The notes beneath the pieces were generated by a model that had not been told where the DNA came from, made no database searches, and saw only the letters and a list, made by a program, of their open reading frames with translations. From Streptomyces rhizoryzae (GTDB taxonomy: Bacteria; Actinomycetota; Actinomycetes; Streptomycetales; Streptomycetaceae), in NCBI RefSeq assembly GCF_023155275.1, contig NZ_JALMUV010000040.1, positions 19,330 to 83,329 of the forward strand: 64,000 nt of DNA, read 5' to 3'. A program made the position numbers and the translations under genes. This document shows, piece after piece, positions 26,242-35,490 of this stretch; the stretch's first letter is position 1; each line of letters begins with the position of its first letter.

Positions 26242-27360
26242 ATGACTGATGCCCCCCGCCGCACGGCGCTGGACGCCACGCACCGCGCGCTCGGCGCGAC
26301 CATGACCGACTTCGCCGGCTGGGACATGCCGCTGCGCTACAGCAGCGAACGCGAGGAGCACGTCGCGGTCCGCACCCGCGCCGGCCTCTTCGACCTCTCC
26401 CACATGGGCGAGATCACCGTCACCGGCGCGCAGGCCGGCGCCCTCCTCGACCACGCGCTGGTCGGCAACCTCGGCGCCCTCAAGCCCGGCCGGGCCCGCT
26501 ACACCATGATCTGCCGCGAGGACGGCGGCATCCTCGACGACCTGATCGTCTACCGGCTCGCCGAGCAGGAGTTCATGGTCGTCGCCAACGCCGCCAACGC
26601 CCAGGTGGTGCTGGACGCGCTGGCGGACCGGCAGCCCGGCTTCGACGCGGCGGTCCGCGACGACCGGGACGCCTACGCGCTGCTCGCGGTGCAGGGCCCG
26701 AAGTCCCCCGGCATCCTCAAGAAGCTGACCGACGCCGACCTCGACGGCCTGAAGTACTACGCCGGCCTGCCCGGCACGGTCGCCGGCGTCCAGGCGCTGA
26801 TCGCCCGTACCGGCTACACCGGCGAGGACGGCTTCGAGCTGTTCGTCCGGCCGGCCGACGCGGTCGCCCTGTGGGAGGCCCTGACCGAGGCGGGCCGGGA
26901 CGCCGGGCTCGTCCCGTGCGGCCTGTCCTGCCGCGACACGCTCCGCCTGGAGGCGGGCATGCCGCTGTACGGGCACGAGCTGAGCACCGCGCTGACCCCC
27001 TTCGACGCGGGGCTGGGGCGGGTCGTGAAGTTCGAGAAGGAGGGGGACTTCGTGGGGCGCGCGGCGCTGGCGGCGGCCGCCGAGCGCGCCGCGCAGGCCC
27101 CGCCCCGCACGCTGGTCGGCCTGGTCGCCGCGGGCCGCCGGGTGCCGCGCGCCGGCTACCCGGTCACCGACGCCGGCGGCACCGTGATCGGCGAGGTCAC
27201 CTCGGGCGCCCCCTCCCCCACCCTGGGCAAGCCGATCGCCATGGCCTACGTCGACGCCGCGCACGCCGCGCCGGGCACGGAGGGCGTCCGGGTGGACATC
27301 CGCGGCACCCACGAGCCGTACGAGGTCGTCGCGCTGCCCTTCTACCAGCGGCAGAAGTAG
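26242..27360 (+). CDS. gcvT: Aminomethyltransferase, T-protein of the glycine cleavage system
   Basis: The T-protein transfers the methylene group from the H-protein to tetrahydrofolate and releases ammonia. The 372-residue protein has the folate-binding features of the family: FAGWDMPLRYSSEREEHVAVR, DLSHMGEI, the ARYTMICREDGGILDDLIVYR stretch (broken into family blocks) and RTGYTGEDGFE. It ends with the barrel ...YEVVALPFYQRQK. The ATG at 26242 starts the homology. Expression is governed by the tandem glycine riboswitch. gcvH follows after 121 bases, and glyA after that; gcvP is not in this window. Confidence 0.96.
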   Translation: MTDAPRRTALDATHRALGATMTDFAGWDMPLRYSSEREEHVAVRTRAGLFDLSHMGEITVTGAQAGALLDHALVGNLGALKPGRARYTMICREDGGILDDLIVYRLAEQEFMVVANAANAQVVLDALADRQPGFDAAVRDDRDAYALLAVQGPKSPGILKKLTDADLDGLKYYAGLPGTVAGVQALIARTGYTGEDGFELFVRPADAVALWEALTEAGRDAGLVPCGLSCRDTLRLEAGMPLYGHELSTALTPFDAGLGRVVKFEKEGDFVGRAALAAAAERAAQAPPRTLVGLVAAGRRVPRAGYPVTDAGGTVIGEVTSGAPSPTLGKPIAMAYVDAAHAAPGTEGVRVDIRGTHEPYEVVALPFYQRQK

Positions 27361-27481
27361 CCCCGGCGCCGGTCCGTCCGCGGTATCCGCCGCGGACCCG
27401 CGCCGTCGCGCCGGACGCCACGCGTCTCACTGAGCAAGACCCCTTTCACGATCACACCCTCGCGTACAGGAGAATCGAGCC

Positions 27482-27859
27482 ATGGACAACCCCCAGCAGC
27501 TGCGCTACAGCAAGGAGCACGAGTGGCTGTCGGCCGCCGAGGACGGCGTCTCGACGGTCGGCATCACCGAGCACGCGGCCAACGCCCTCGGCGACGTCGT
27601 CTTCGTGCAGCTCCCCGAGGTCGGGGCCACCGTCTCCGCGGGTGAGACCTGCGGTGAGCTGGAGTCGACCAAGTCGGTCAGCGACCTCTACTCGCCCGTC
27701 GACGGCGAGGTCACCGAGGTGAACGAGGACGTCGTCACCGACCCGTCGCTGGTGAACTCCGCCCCGTTCGAGGGCGGTTGGCTGTTCAAGGTGAAGCTCA
27801 GCGGTGAGCCGGAGGATCTGCTCACGGCCGAGGAGTACACCGCCTTCGCCGCCGGCTGA
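27482..27859 (+). CDS. gcvH: Glycine cleavage system H-protein
   Basis: The 125-residue lipoyl carrier shuttles the aminomethyl group between the P-, T- and L-proteins. The lipoyl lysine is in ESTKSVSD (about residue 63) and the flanking GGDVVFVQLPE-like and VNEDVVTDPSLVN segments are intact. The ATG at 27482 follows AGGAG at about 10 bases. It is the normal length. A small stem (CCCAGC/GCTGGG, 27863-27878) follows its stop, within the 97-base gap to glyA, and may give partial termination. Confidence 0.96.
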   Translation: MDNPQQLRYSKEHEWLSAAEDGVSTVGITEHAANALGDVVFVQLPEVGATVSAGETCGELESTKSVSDLYSPVDGEVTEVNEDVVTDPSLVNSAPFEGGWLFKVKLSGEPEDLLTAEEYTAFAAG

Positions 27860-27956
27860 CCCCCCAGCTACCGCTGGGAGGGGCCAGGCCGGCACCCGCC
27901 ACCGCTCGGGCGGGGCCGCGGCGCCCCGCCCGCTCCCCCTCTCTCCAGGAAGTCCC

Positions 27957-29216
27957 ATGTCGCTTCTGAACAGCTCCCTGCACGAGCTCGACCCCGACGT
28001 CGCCGCCGCCGTCGACGCCGAGCTGCACCGCCAGCAGTCCACCCTCGAAATGATCGCGTCGGAGAACTTCGCCCCGGTCGCCGTCATGGAGGCCCAGGGC
28101 TCGGTCCTGACCAACAAGTACGCCGAGGGCTACCCGGGCCGCCGCTACTACGGCGGCTGCGAGCACGTCGACGTGGTCGAGCAGATCGCCATCGACCGGA
28201 TCAAGGCGCTGTTCGGCGCCGAGGCCGCCAACGTCCAGCCGCACTCCGGCGCGCAGGCCAACGCCGCCGCGATGTTCGCGCTGCTCAAGCCGGGTGACAC
28301 CATCCTGGGCCTGAATCTCGCCCACGGCGGCCACCTCACCCACGGCATGAAGATCAACTTCTCCGGCAAGCTGTACAACGTGGTGCCCTACCACGTCGAC
28401 GAGAAGACCAACCTGGTCGACATGGAGGAGGTCGAGCGCCTCGCCAAGGAGCACCGGCCGAAGCTGATCGTCGCCGGCTGGTCGGCCTACCCGCGCCAGC
28501 TGGACTTCGCCGCGTTCCGCCGGATCGCGGACGAGGTCGGCGCGTACCTCATGGTCGACATGGCGCACTTCGCCGGTCTGGTGGCCGCGGGCCTGCACCC
28601 GTCCCCGGTGCCGCACGCGCACGTGGTGACCACGACCACGCACAAGACCCTCGGCGGTCCGCGCGGCGGCGTGATCCTGTCCACCGCCGACCTGGCCAAG
28701 AAGATCAACTCCGCGGTCTTCCCCGGTCAGCAGGGCGGCCCGCTGGAGCACGTGATCGCCGCCAAGGCGGTGTCCTTCAAGGTCGCCGCGTCGGAGGAGT
28801 TCAAGGAGCGCCAGCAGCGCACTCTGGAGGGCGCGAAGATCCTCGCCGAGCGCCTGGTCCGGGACGACGTCAAGGAGCACGGCGTCTCGGTGCTCTCCGG
28901 CGGCACCGACGTCCACCTCGTCCTGGTCGACCTGCGGGACTCCGAGCTCGACGGCCAGCAGGCCGAGGACCGCCTCCACGAGGTCGGCATCACCGTCAAC
29001 CGCAACGCCATCCCGAACGACCCGCGGCCCCCGATGGTCACCTCGGGCCTGCGGATCGGCACCCCGGCGCTGGCCACCCGCGGTTTCGGCGCCGAGGACT
29101 TCCGCGAGGTCGCCGACATCATCGCCGAGGCCCTCAAGCCGTCGTACGACCGCGAGGCCCTCAAGGCCCGGGTCACCGCCCTGGCCGGCAAGTACCCGCT
29201 GTACCCGTCGCTGTGA
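27957..29216 (+). CDS. glyA: Serine hydroxymethyltransferase
   Basis: GlyA interconverts serine and glycine, loading one-carbon units onto tetrahydrofolate. The 419-residue PLP enzyme has EMIASENFAP near the start, the GCEHVD loop, the PLP-lysine motif TTTTHKTLGGPRGG, and the HVVT strand before it. The length is typical. The ATG at 27957 is preceded by AGGA. It completes a glycine/one-carbon cluster with gcvT and gcvH, and is followed by sdaA after 277 bases without any gene. Confidence 0.96.
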   Translation: MSLLNSSLHELDPDVAAAVDAELHRQQSTLEMIASENFAPVAVMEAQGSVLTNKYAEGYPGRRYYGGCEHVDVVEQIAIDRIKALFGAEAANVQPHSGAQANAAAMFALLKPGDTILGLNLAHGGHLTHGMKINFSGKLYNVVPYHVDEKTNLVDMEEVERLAKEHRPKLIVAGWSAYPRQLDFAAFRRIADEVGAYLMVDMAHFAGLVAAGLHPSPVPHAHVVTTTTHKTLGGPRGGVILSTADLAKKINSAVFPGQQGGPLEHVIAAKAVSFKVAASEEFKERQQRTLEGAKILAERLVRDDVKEHGVSVLSGGTDVHLVLVDLRDSELDGQQAEDRLHEVGITVNRNAIPNDPRPPMVTSGLRIGTPALATRGFGAEDFREVADIIAEALKPSYDREALKARVTALAGKYPLYPSL

Positions 29217-29493
29217 CGGGCCGGTCACCGGGGCACCACGGACCCCGGTGACCTCCCGGCGCCCCGGGCCGGCTCTCCGGCCCGGGCCCGCCCGCACCGT
29301 CCGCCCCGCGCCGCACCCGGCGCCCTCCCCCCTTCGCGGCGGCCGGTTTCACCTCCCCTTCCCCTGGCCGCCGCCTCCCGTCCGGCGGCTTTCCCCCGCG
29401 AGCGGGTTACGCTCGACAGCTGGGCCGGAAACACCCCGTCCTGCCCCGATGTGCTCCTCCGTCCACCACGAGCAGACAAGGGAGTCAGCCCCC

Positions 29494-30876
<1,383 letters not shown>

Positions 30877-30890
30877 GGGCCGTACCCGGG

Positions 30891-30938
30891 CGGTGGCCCG
30901 GTCCCGGTGAGCCGCGGCTCACCGGGACCGGGCCACCG
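30891..30938. terminator. 48-base perfect palindrome, bidirectional terminator
   Basis: Positions 30891-30914 and 30915-30938 are exact reverse complements, 24 bp with no mismatch and no spacer. In RNA this folds to a hairpin of about 22 bp with a tiny loop. It sits 14 bases after the sdaA stop and 26 bases before the end of the convergent small gene, so it can terminate both. Confidence 0.85.
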
Positions 30939-30964
30939 TCGTACCGCCCTCCCTTCCCGGACCG

Positions 30965-31264
30965 CTAGCGGCCGATCTCCCAGGCGAACGGCGGGAGCTC
31001 GCCGGCCCGCAGGTAGATCTCCAGGGCCTGCGCGGCGGGTACGAAGGGGTGCACGCGGGCGCCGTCGAGGCCGGGCAGCAGGCGGGCGCAGTGGTGGACG
31101 CAGCCGGCCGTCTCCCGGCCGTGGCGGTCGACGAGGGTGGCGGTGTCGGGCGGGCCGTCGCACGGGGTGGGGTCGGCGGCCGCGGCGGCGGGGCAGCGGT
31201 GCCGGGCGGCGGGCGGTGCGGTGCGGTGCCGGGTGCCGGGCGGAGCGCTCGTGGTCCGTTCCAT
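30965..31264 (-). CDS. Small Cys/His-rich protein of unknown function
   Basis: A 99-residue protein. It has an Ala/Pro-rich start, then four cysteines (C24, C35, C55, C59) with HH between the last two (GCVHHCARLLPGLDGARVHP), suggesting a zinc site, and a helical end EIYLRAGELPPFAWEIGR. The ATG at 31264 follows AAGGGGGACC, a good ribosome binding site. Similar small proteins with DRxGREtaGCVHHCA are common in Streptomyces, as I recall; none has a known role. It is convergent with sdaA. Upstream (31265-31455) the sequence is rich in GTACG repeats and shows no gene. Confidence 0.7.
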   Translation of the reverse strand: MERTTSAPPGTRHRTAPPAARHRCPAAAAADPTPCDGPPDTATLVDRHGRETAGCVHHCARLLPGLDGARVHPFVPAAQALEIYLRAGELPPFAWEIGR

Positions 31265-31455
31265 GGAGGTCCCCCTTGAGGTGCGCTGGTACGGATGCCG
31301 GTGCGGGTACGCGTACGGGTACGCCTACGGGTCGTGCGGTGGGCGGGGGCGGCCGGGCGCGGCCACCGGTGCCCACGACAGTGGTGCTCGCCCGGGCGGG
31401 GGTCCATGCGGCCGGGCCAAGACCTTGGCGAAGACCTGGGGCGATCGTCAGCGAT

Positions 31456-32214
31456 TCATGGGCGAGCGGCGGGGTCGCTGCCGGGGCCGGTGCGGCGGGG
31501 GACGGCCACCGGGTCGGCGAGGAGCAGGGCGAGCGCGAGCAGCGCGCCGGCCAGCAGCCAGCCGCCGAGCACGTCGCCGGCCCAGTGGACGCCCAGGTAG
31601 ACCCGGGTCAGGCCGACGCCGGCGGCCCACAGGGCGAGCACCGCGCACCACGTCCGGCCGCGGCCGGGCCGGGTGCGGTGCAGGACGCCCCAGGCCAGGA
31701 TGCCGGCGGCCAGCGCGGAGGTGGTGGCGTGGCCGGAGGGGAAGGAGTAGCCGGTGGCGGTGGTGGCCCAGTCGGCGACCGGCGGGCGGGGGCGGGCGAG
31801 CAGCGCCATCAGGCCGTAGCGGACCGCCTGGGCGGCGGCGAGGAAGGCGACCGCGCAGAGCACGGCGCGGAGCCGGCCCCGGGCGGTGCGGCCGGCCAGC
31901 AGACCGGCCAGGAGCGCCATCAGGTACGGGACGGCGCCGGTGCCGGTGGCGGTGAGGGCGCGGGCCAGGGAGCGCAGCGGCTCGCCGCGGTGCGCCGTGG
32001 CCCAGTGGAGGGCCGCGCGCTCGGGGCCGAGGGGGACGCCGTGGCGCAGGGCCACGGTGAGGGCGGCGGCGGTGAAGAGGGCGGCGCACAGGGCCGCGGC
32101 CACCAGGAGGCGGCCCGGGGGCGCACCGAGGCGCGGGCCGCGGCCCAGGGCCGGGCGCGCGCCGTCGCTCCGCGGGCCGCCGGCCCGGTGCGGTGACGCC
32201 CCCGGGGGTGTCAC
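31456..32214 (-). CDS. PAP2-family membrane phosphatase (first of two)
   Basis: A 252-residue protein with about six membrane helices and the three-part acid-phosphatase signature: ARPRPPVADWA (motif 1), YSFPSGHATTS (motif 2) and TRVYLGVHWAGDVLGG (motif 3, with catalytic His and Asp). Members dephosphorylate lipid phosphates, in many Gram-positives undecaprenyl pyrophosphate. The GTG start at 32214 overlaps the stop of the preceding PAP2 gene as GTGA. The last 30 residues form a charged Pro-rich tail. It is the third gene of a dedA-PAP2-PAP2 unit. Confidence 0.88.
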   Translation of the reverse strand: MTPPGASPHRAGGPRSDGARPALGRGPRLGAPPGRLLVAAALCAALFTAAALTVALRHGVPLGPERAALHWATAHRGEPLRSLARALTATGTGAVPYLMALLAGLLAGRTARGRLRAVLCAVAFLAAAQAVRYGLMALLARPRPPVADWATTATGYSFPSGHATTSALAAGILAWGVLHRTRPGRGRTWCAVLALWAAGVGLTRVYLGVHWAGDVLGGWLLAGALLALALLLADPVAVPRRTGPGSDPAARP

Positions 32215-32867
32215 CGGGCGGCGACCAGCGGCCGCAGCGGGGTCTCCCGGACGCGTTCGACCAGCGGGGCGGCGCGCCGGGCGAGCGGCATGAGGAGGGC
32301 GGCGACCAGGACGCCGACGACCAGGCCGACCGCGACGTCGTGCGGGTAGTGCGCGCCGACCCAGACCCGCGAGGCGCCCATCAGCAGGGCGGCCGGGACG
32401 GCGAGGGCGCCGAGCCGGCGGTCCAGCAGGAGCAGCGCCACGGCGGCGGAGGCGGCGATGGCCGAGTGGTTGCTGGGGAAGGACCAGTCGCCGAGGCCGG
32501 GGCACGGTTCGACGGTGACCACGTGCAGGGTCTGGCAGGGGCGCTGCTCGTGGAAGAAGCTCTTGACCACGTCGTTGGCCACGTAGGCCAGGACCACGAT
32601 GACCGGGACGGCGAGGGCCATCGCCATCGCCACGGGGGCCGGGTGCCGCAGTGCGCCGGGGTCCAGGCGGCGGCGGGAGCTGCCGCCGAGCCGCTGCCGG
32701 GCCCGCCACCAGCCGGCCAGCATCAGCAGCGCGAAGACTCCCAGTCCGAGGTCGGTCCAGTAGGAGACCAGGACGTTGAGGAAGTGCGGCATCTGCTGGG
32801 CGAAGCCGGTCACCGAGGTGTACAGGCCGCCGTCGATCGAGGCTCCGCCGAAGGCGAGGTCGGTCAC
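32211..32867 (-). CDS. PAP2-family membrane phosphatase (second of two), BcrC-like
   Basis: A 218-residue integral membrane phosphatase with KSFFHEQRPC (motif 1), WSFPSNHSAIA (motif 2) and SRVWVGAHYPHDV (motif 3). PSNHS in motif 2 and the KxxxxxxRP spacing resemble BcrC/YbjG-type undecaprenyl-pyrophosphate phosphatases, which recycle the lipid carrier for wall synthesis and give bacitracin resistance. The GTG at 32867 follows AAGGAG at 9 bases. Codons 186-196 (32278-32310) recur exactly at the far end of the window. The gene lies 106 bases after dedA. Confidence 0.9.
   Translation of the reverse strand: MTDLAFGGASIDGGLYTSVTGFAQQMPHFLNVLVSYWTDLGLGVFALLMLAGWWRARQRLGGSSRRRLDPGALRHPAPVAMAMALAVPVIVVLAYVANDVVKSFFHEQRPCQTLHVVTVEPCPGLGDWSFPSNHSAIAASAAVALLLLDRRLGALAVPAALLMGASRVWVGAHYPHDVAVGLVVGVLVAALLMPLARRAAPLVERVRETPLRPLVAAR
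32278..32310. repeat. Source copy of the 33-base repeat found at the window end
   Basis: Lies within the C-terminal coding part of the second PAP2 phosphatase. It matches 63968-64000 without mismatch. Confidence 0.9.
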
Positions 32868-32973
32868 TGGGCTTTTCTCCTTGGCGGGTCGTTGCGTGGT
32901 GCGTGGGACGGATGCCCGGGCGGCCTGCGCGGTGCGCGGCCGCCCGTGTGCTCCAGCAAGTGTGCCGGGTCCG

Positions 32974-33699
32974 TCAGGGTGCCGGTGGCGCGGTGGCGGA
33001 TTCGGGCGCATCGGCGGCCCCGTTCGCCGGTCCGCCGGCGGGGCGCCGGCGGCGGGCGCGCCGCACCTCCAGGGCGATCGGGGTGAGCGAGGCCAGCACC
33101 ACCAGGCCGACGGCGGGGAGGAGGTAGCGGTCGACGTTCGGCACCGAGGAGCCGAGGGCGTAGCCGGCCAGGGTGAGGCCGGCCGTCCAGAACAGGCCGC
33201 CGGTGACCTGCCAGAGGGCGAAGGTGCGGGCCGGCACGTCGAGCGCGCCGGCGAGCGGGTTGAGGACCGTGCGGACGACGGGGACGAAGCGGGCCAGCAC
33301 GAGCGCCTTGGCGTGGCCGTAGCGGGCGAGGTACTCCTCGGCGCGGGCGGCGCCCTCCCGGAGCTTGCGGGACCGGCCGCGGGCGAGCAGGGCCCGGCCG
33401 CCGCGCCGGCCGATCCAGTAGCCGGTCTGCGAACCGGCCAGGGTGCCGGCGGCCGCGGCGGCCAGCACCTGCGGCAGGGCGAGGTGGACGGCGCCGCCGA
33501 CCCCGGGGGCGCTGAGCAGTCCGGCGGTGAACAGGAGCGAGTCGCCGGGGAGCAGGAAGCCGACCAGGAGGCCGGTCTCGGCGAACAGCACGACGGCGAC
33601 ACCGAGGGCCCCGAAGGCGGCGAGCAGGGAGCCGGCGTCGAGGACGTCGACCGCCTGCGTGACGGTGCTGAGATGCAGATCCGCGGCCGCTACGGCCAT
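32974..33699 (-). CDS. DedA-family membrane protein
   Basis: A 241-residue protein with the DedA signature: FAETGLLVGFLLPGDSLLFTAG in the first re-entrant region, then GYWIGRRGG, and the arginine pair segment ALVLARFVPVVRTVLNPLAG. DedA proteins include the recently recognised flippases of undecaprenyl phosphate, and losing them impairs the envelope. The ATG at 33699 has GGGAGGGG at 8 bases. It is the first gene of a unit with two PAP2 phosphatases and is transcribed away from blaI, with two BlaI-like operators in between. Confidence 0.9.
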   Translation of the reverse strand: MAVAAADLHLSTVTQAVDVLDAGSLLAAFGALGVAVVLFAETGLLVGFLLPGDSLLFTAGLLSAPGVGGAVHLALPQVLAAAAAGTLAGSQTGYWIGRRGGRALLARGRSRKLREGAARAEEYLARYGHAKALVLARFVPVVRTVLNPLAGALDVPARTFALWQVTGGLFWTAGLTLAGYALGSSVPNVDRYLLPAVGLVVLASLTPIALEVRRARRRRPAGGPANGAADAPESATAPPAP

Positions 33700-33752
33700 G
33701 TCGGTGGCCCCTCCCATAATGGGTCCCGGGCCTGCCGGCGGCCGGCCCATCC

Positions 33753-33789
33753 GTCTACAGACCCGTAGACGGTCTACAGCACTGTAGAC
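33753..33789. promoter_or_regulatory. Two BlaI/MecI-type operators between dedA and blaI
   Basis: GTCTACAGACCCGTAGAC (33753-33770) and GTCTACAGCACTGTAGAC (33772-33789) are adjacent 18-bp dyads. Both have the TACA/TGTA core known for BlaI and MecI sites. The second is symmetric at 8 of 9 positions, the first at 6. They lie 24 bases before blaI and 54 bases before dedA in a 113-base divergent promoter region, so one repressor could control both directions. Confidence 0.85.
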
Positions 33790-33812
33790 GACGGAAGGGT
33801 GGAGGGCGTTCC

Positions 33813-34220
33813 ATGTCGGAGGCATCACCCGCGCAGCGCCGCCCGGCCGGCGAGCTGGAGGCGAGCGTGCTGGCGGCCCTCTGGGCGGCCGGCGGGCCGC
33901 TGACGCCCGCCGAGGTGCAGGGCGCGCTGGGCGGCCGGCTCGCCCGGACGACCGTCACCACCATCCTCAGCCGGCTGTACGACAAGGGCGCGGTCTCCCG
34001 CTCCCGGGCCGGCCGCGGCTTCGCCTACTCCCCCCTGCACGACTCCGCCGGCCTCACGGCCCGGCGGATGCGCAGCGAGCTGGACAAGGAGGACGACCGC
34101 GGCACCGCGCTCGCCCGCTTCGTCTCGGAGCTGACCACGGAGGACGAGCGGCTGCTGCGCTCCCTGCTGGACGGGAGCGACGGCACCGGCCGGCACCCGG
34201 GGCCCGGGACGACGCCGTGA
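33813..34220 (+). CDS. blaI: BlaI/MecI-family transcriptional repressor
   Basis: A 135-residue winged-helix repressor with LEASVLAALWAAGGPLTPAE, the recognition helix RTTVTTILSRLYDKG and the wing GRGFAYSPLHD, followed by a dimerisation helix (ARFVSELTTEDERLLRSLL). In beta-lactam systems such repressors are cleaved by a membrane metalloprotease. The partner gene follows directly, overlapping as GTGA. ATG at 33813, GGAGGG 6 bases upstream. Target sites are probably the two dyads at 33753-33789, which face both this gene and dedA. No beta-lactamase gene is nearby. Confidence 0.9.
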   Translation: MSEASPAQRRPAGELEASVLAALWAAGGPLTPAEVQGALGGRLARTTVTTILSRLYDKGAVSRSRAGRGFAYSPLHDSAGLTARRMRSELDKEDDRGTALARFVSELTTEDERLLRSLLDGSDGTGRHPGPGTTP

Positions 34221-35176
34221 TCTTCGCCGTCTGGGTGCCGCTGCTGATGCCGCTGCTGGCGGTGCCGACCGCCCGCCGGCTCGCCGAGTCGCTGCCGCCG
34301 CGCGCCGCGGCCTGGCTGCTGACCGGCTGCGCGGCCGCGCTGGCCGCCTGCACGGCCGCGGCGCTGGGGCTGCTGGCGGCCGCCGGGGCGCTGCGGCTGC
34401 CGCCCGTCGCCGCGCTGGGCCACCTCTCCCGGTCCCCGGCCGGCGATCCGGCGGTGACGCTCCCGGCCGCCCCGGTCGCCGGCGCGCTGCTGCTCTGCTG
34501 CGCCGTCGCGGTGGCCCGCCGCGCCCTGCGCCACCGCGCCGAGCTGCGCGCCGCCCGGCGCGCCGCCGACGCCCACGCCCTCGCCGGGGACCTGTGCGTC
34601 CTCCCCGACGCGGCGCCGGACGCCTACGCCCTCCCCGGCCGCCCGGACCGCGTCGTGGTGACCGCCGGAATGCTGCGCGCGCTGCCGCCGGCCGAGCGGG
34701 AGGCGCTCTTCGCCCACGAGCGGGCCCACCTCGCCGGCCGCCACCACCTCTTCCTGCTGACCGGCGCGCTGGCCGCGGTCTGCCATCCGCTGCTGCGCGG
34801 CCTGCGGTCGCCGCTGGCGTACGCCCTGGAGCGCTGGGCGGACGAGTCGGCCGCCGTGCGGGTCGGCGACCGCCGGCTCACCGCGCGCGCCATCGGCCGG
34901 GCCGCACTGGCCGCGCGCCCCGATGCCACCACACGCCCCCGCCCGGGCACCGCACCGGCCGCCACGGCCGGCCCGGTCCCCCGCCGGGTCGCCGCCCTGC
35001 TGACCCCCGACCGCCCCGCCGGCCCCGCCCCCGGCCGCGCGGCCCCGTACGCCCGCCGCCTGATCGCCCCCACCCTGCTGGCCTGCGTCGCCTTCTCCGC
35101 GGCCGCCGCGGTGGACGCCGCCGCCGACCTCCACCAGACCGTGGAGACGGCCCAGGGCGAAGCGAGCCACGGCTAG
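34217..35176 (+). CDS. M56-family membrane metalloprotease, short BlaR1-like
   Basis: A 319-residue protein with three or four membrane helices and a zinc-protease loop carrying HERAH (H167 to H171), followed by LERWADESAAVRVGD, where Glu and Asp complete the family pattern. Unlike BlaR1/MecR1 it has no C-terminal penicillin-binding sensor domain, only one more helix and a short tail. It is the usual partner of actinobacterial BlaI and probably cleaves it. The signal sensed is unknown. GTG at 34217 overlaps the blaI stop. Confidence 0.88.
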   Translation: MIFAVWVPLLMPLLAVPTARRLAESLPPRAAAWLLTGCAAALAACTAAALGLLAAAGALRLPPVAALGHLSRSPAGDPAVTLPAAPVAGALLLCCAVAVARRALRHRAELRAARRAADAHALAGDLCVLPDAAPDAYALPGRPDRVVVTAGMLRALPPAEREALFAHERAHLAGRHHLFLLTGALAAVCHPLLRGLRSPLAYALERWADESAAVRVGDRRLTARAIGRAALAARPDATTRPRPGTAPAATAGPVPRRVAALLTPDRPAGPAPGRAAPYARRLIAPTLLACVAFSAAAAVDAAADLHQTVETAQGEASHG

Positions 35177-35183
35177 CTCCCGG

Positions 35184-35220
35184 CGGCCGCCCGGCCGCCC
35201 GGCCGCCCGGCCGCCCGGCC
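35184..35220. repeat. Tandem GGCCGCCC octamer array
   Basis: About four and a half head-to-tail copies of GGCCGCCC directly after the M56 protease stop, running into the terminator stem. It is probably a slippage product of GC-rich sequence. Confidence 0.7.
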
Positions 35221-35244
35221 GGTCCGGGCGGCCGCCGGACCGGC
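35218..35244 (+). terminator. Stem-loop after the blaI-M56 operon
   Basis: GCCGGTCCGG (35218-35227) pairs with CCGGACCGGC (35235-35244) around a 7-base loop. The rest of 35177-35490 holds no gene. Confidence 0.7.
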
Positions 35245-35490
35245 GACACGAACGAGGATGAAACGCCCGGTCGAATAGGCCGGTACCGGACCGCCGCCTC
35301 GTCCGCCCCCTCCGCACCCCGCGCCCCATCCGTTCCCCGCGTCACCAACTCCCTTGTGCGCCAAGGAACTTCCGCGCGGCAATCTGGCGTCCCCGGACGT
35401 GAACATGCTGAACTGCTAGGGGGGCGGCTGCCGCTTTTCTTGCGCAGATGACGCTTCGCATTCGCAGATCCGATGGGCTGGAGGCCGCTC

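Noticed and set aside
31260..31455. Tyr/Gly-rich plus frame (GYAYGYAYG) near GTACG repeats
   Set aside because: It is a product of a short GTACG-type repeat and lies antisense to the start of a supported small gene; no ribosome binding site.
31456..33699. A single fused PAP2-PAP2 or PAP2-DedA protein
   Set aside because: The long frames are shifted relative to one another; stop/start GTGA overlaps and separate ribosome binding sites show three genes.
33813..35176. A beta-lactam resistance cluster
   Set aside because: No beta-lactamase or penicillin-binding protein gene is adjacent, and the M56 protein lacks the penicillin sensor.
35184..35220. Possible CRISPR-like repeat array
   Set aside because: The units are 8 bases, contiguous and without spacers, so this is a simple tandem repeat.
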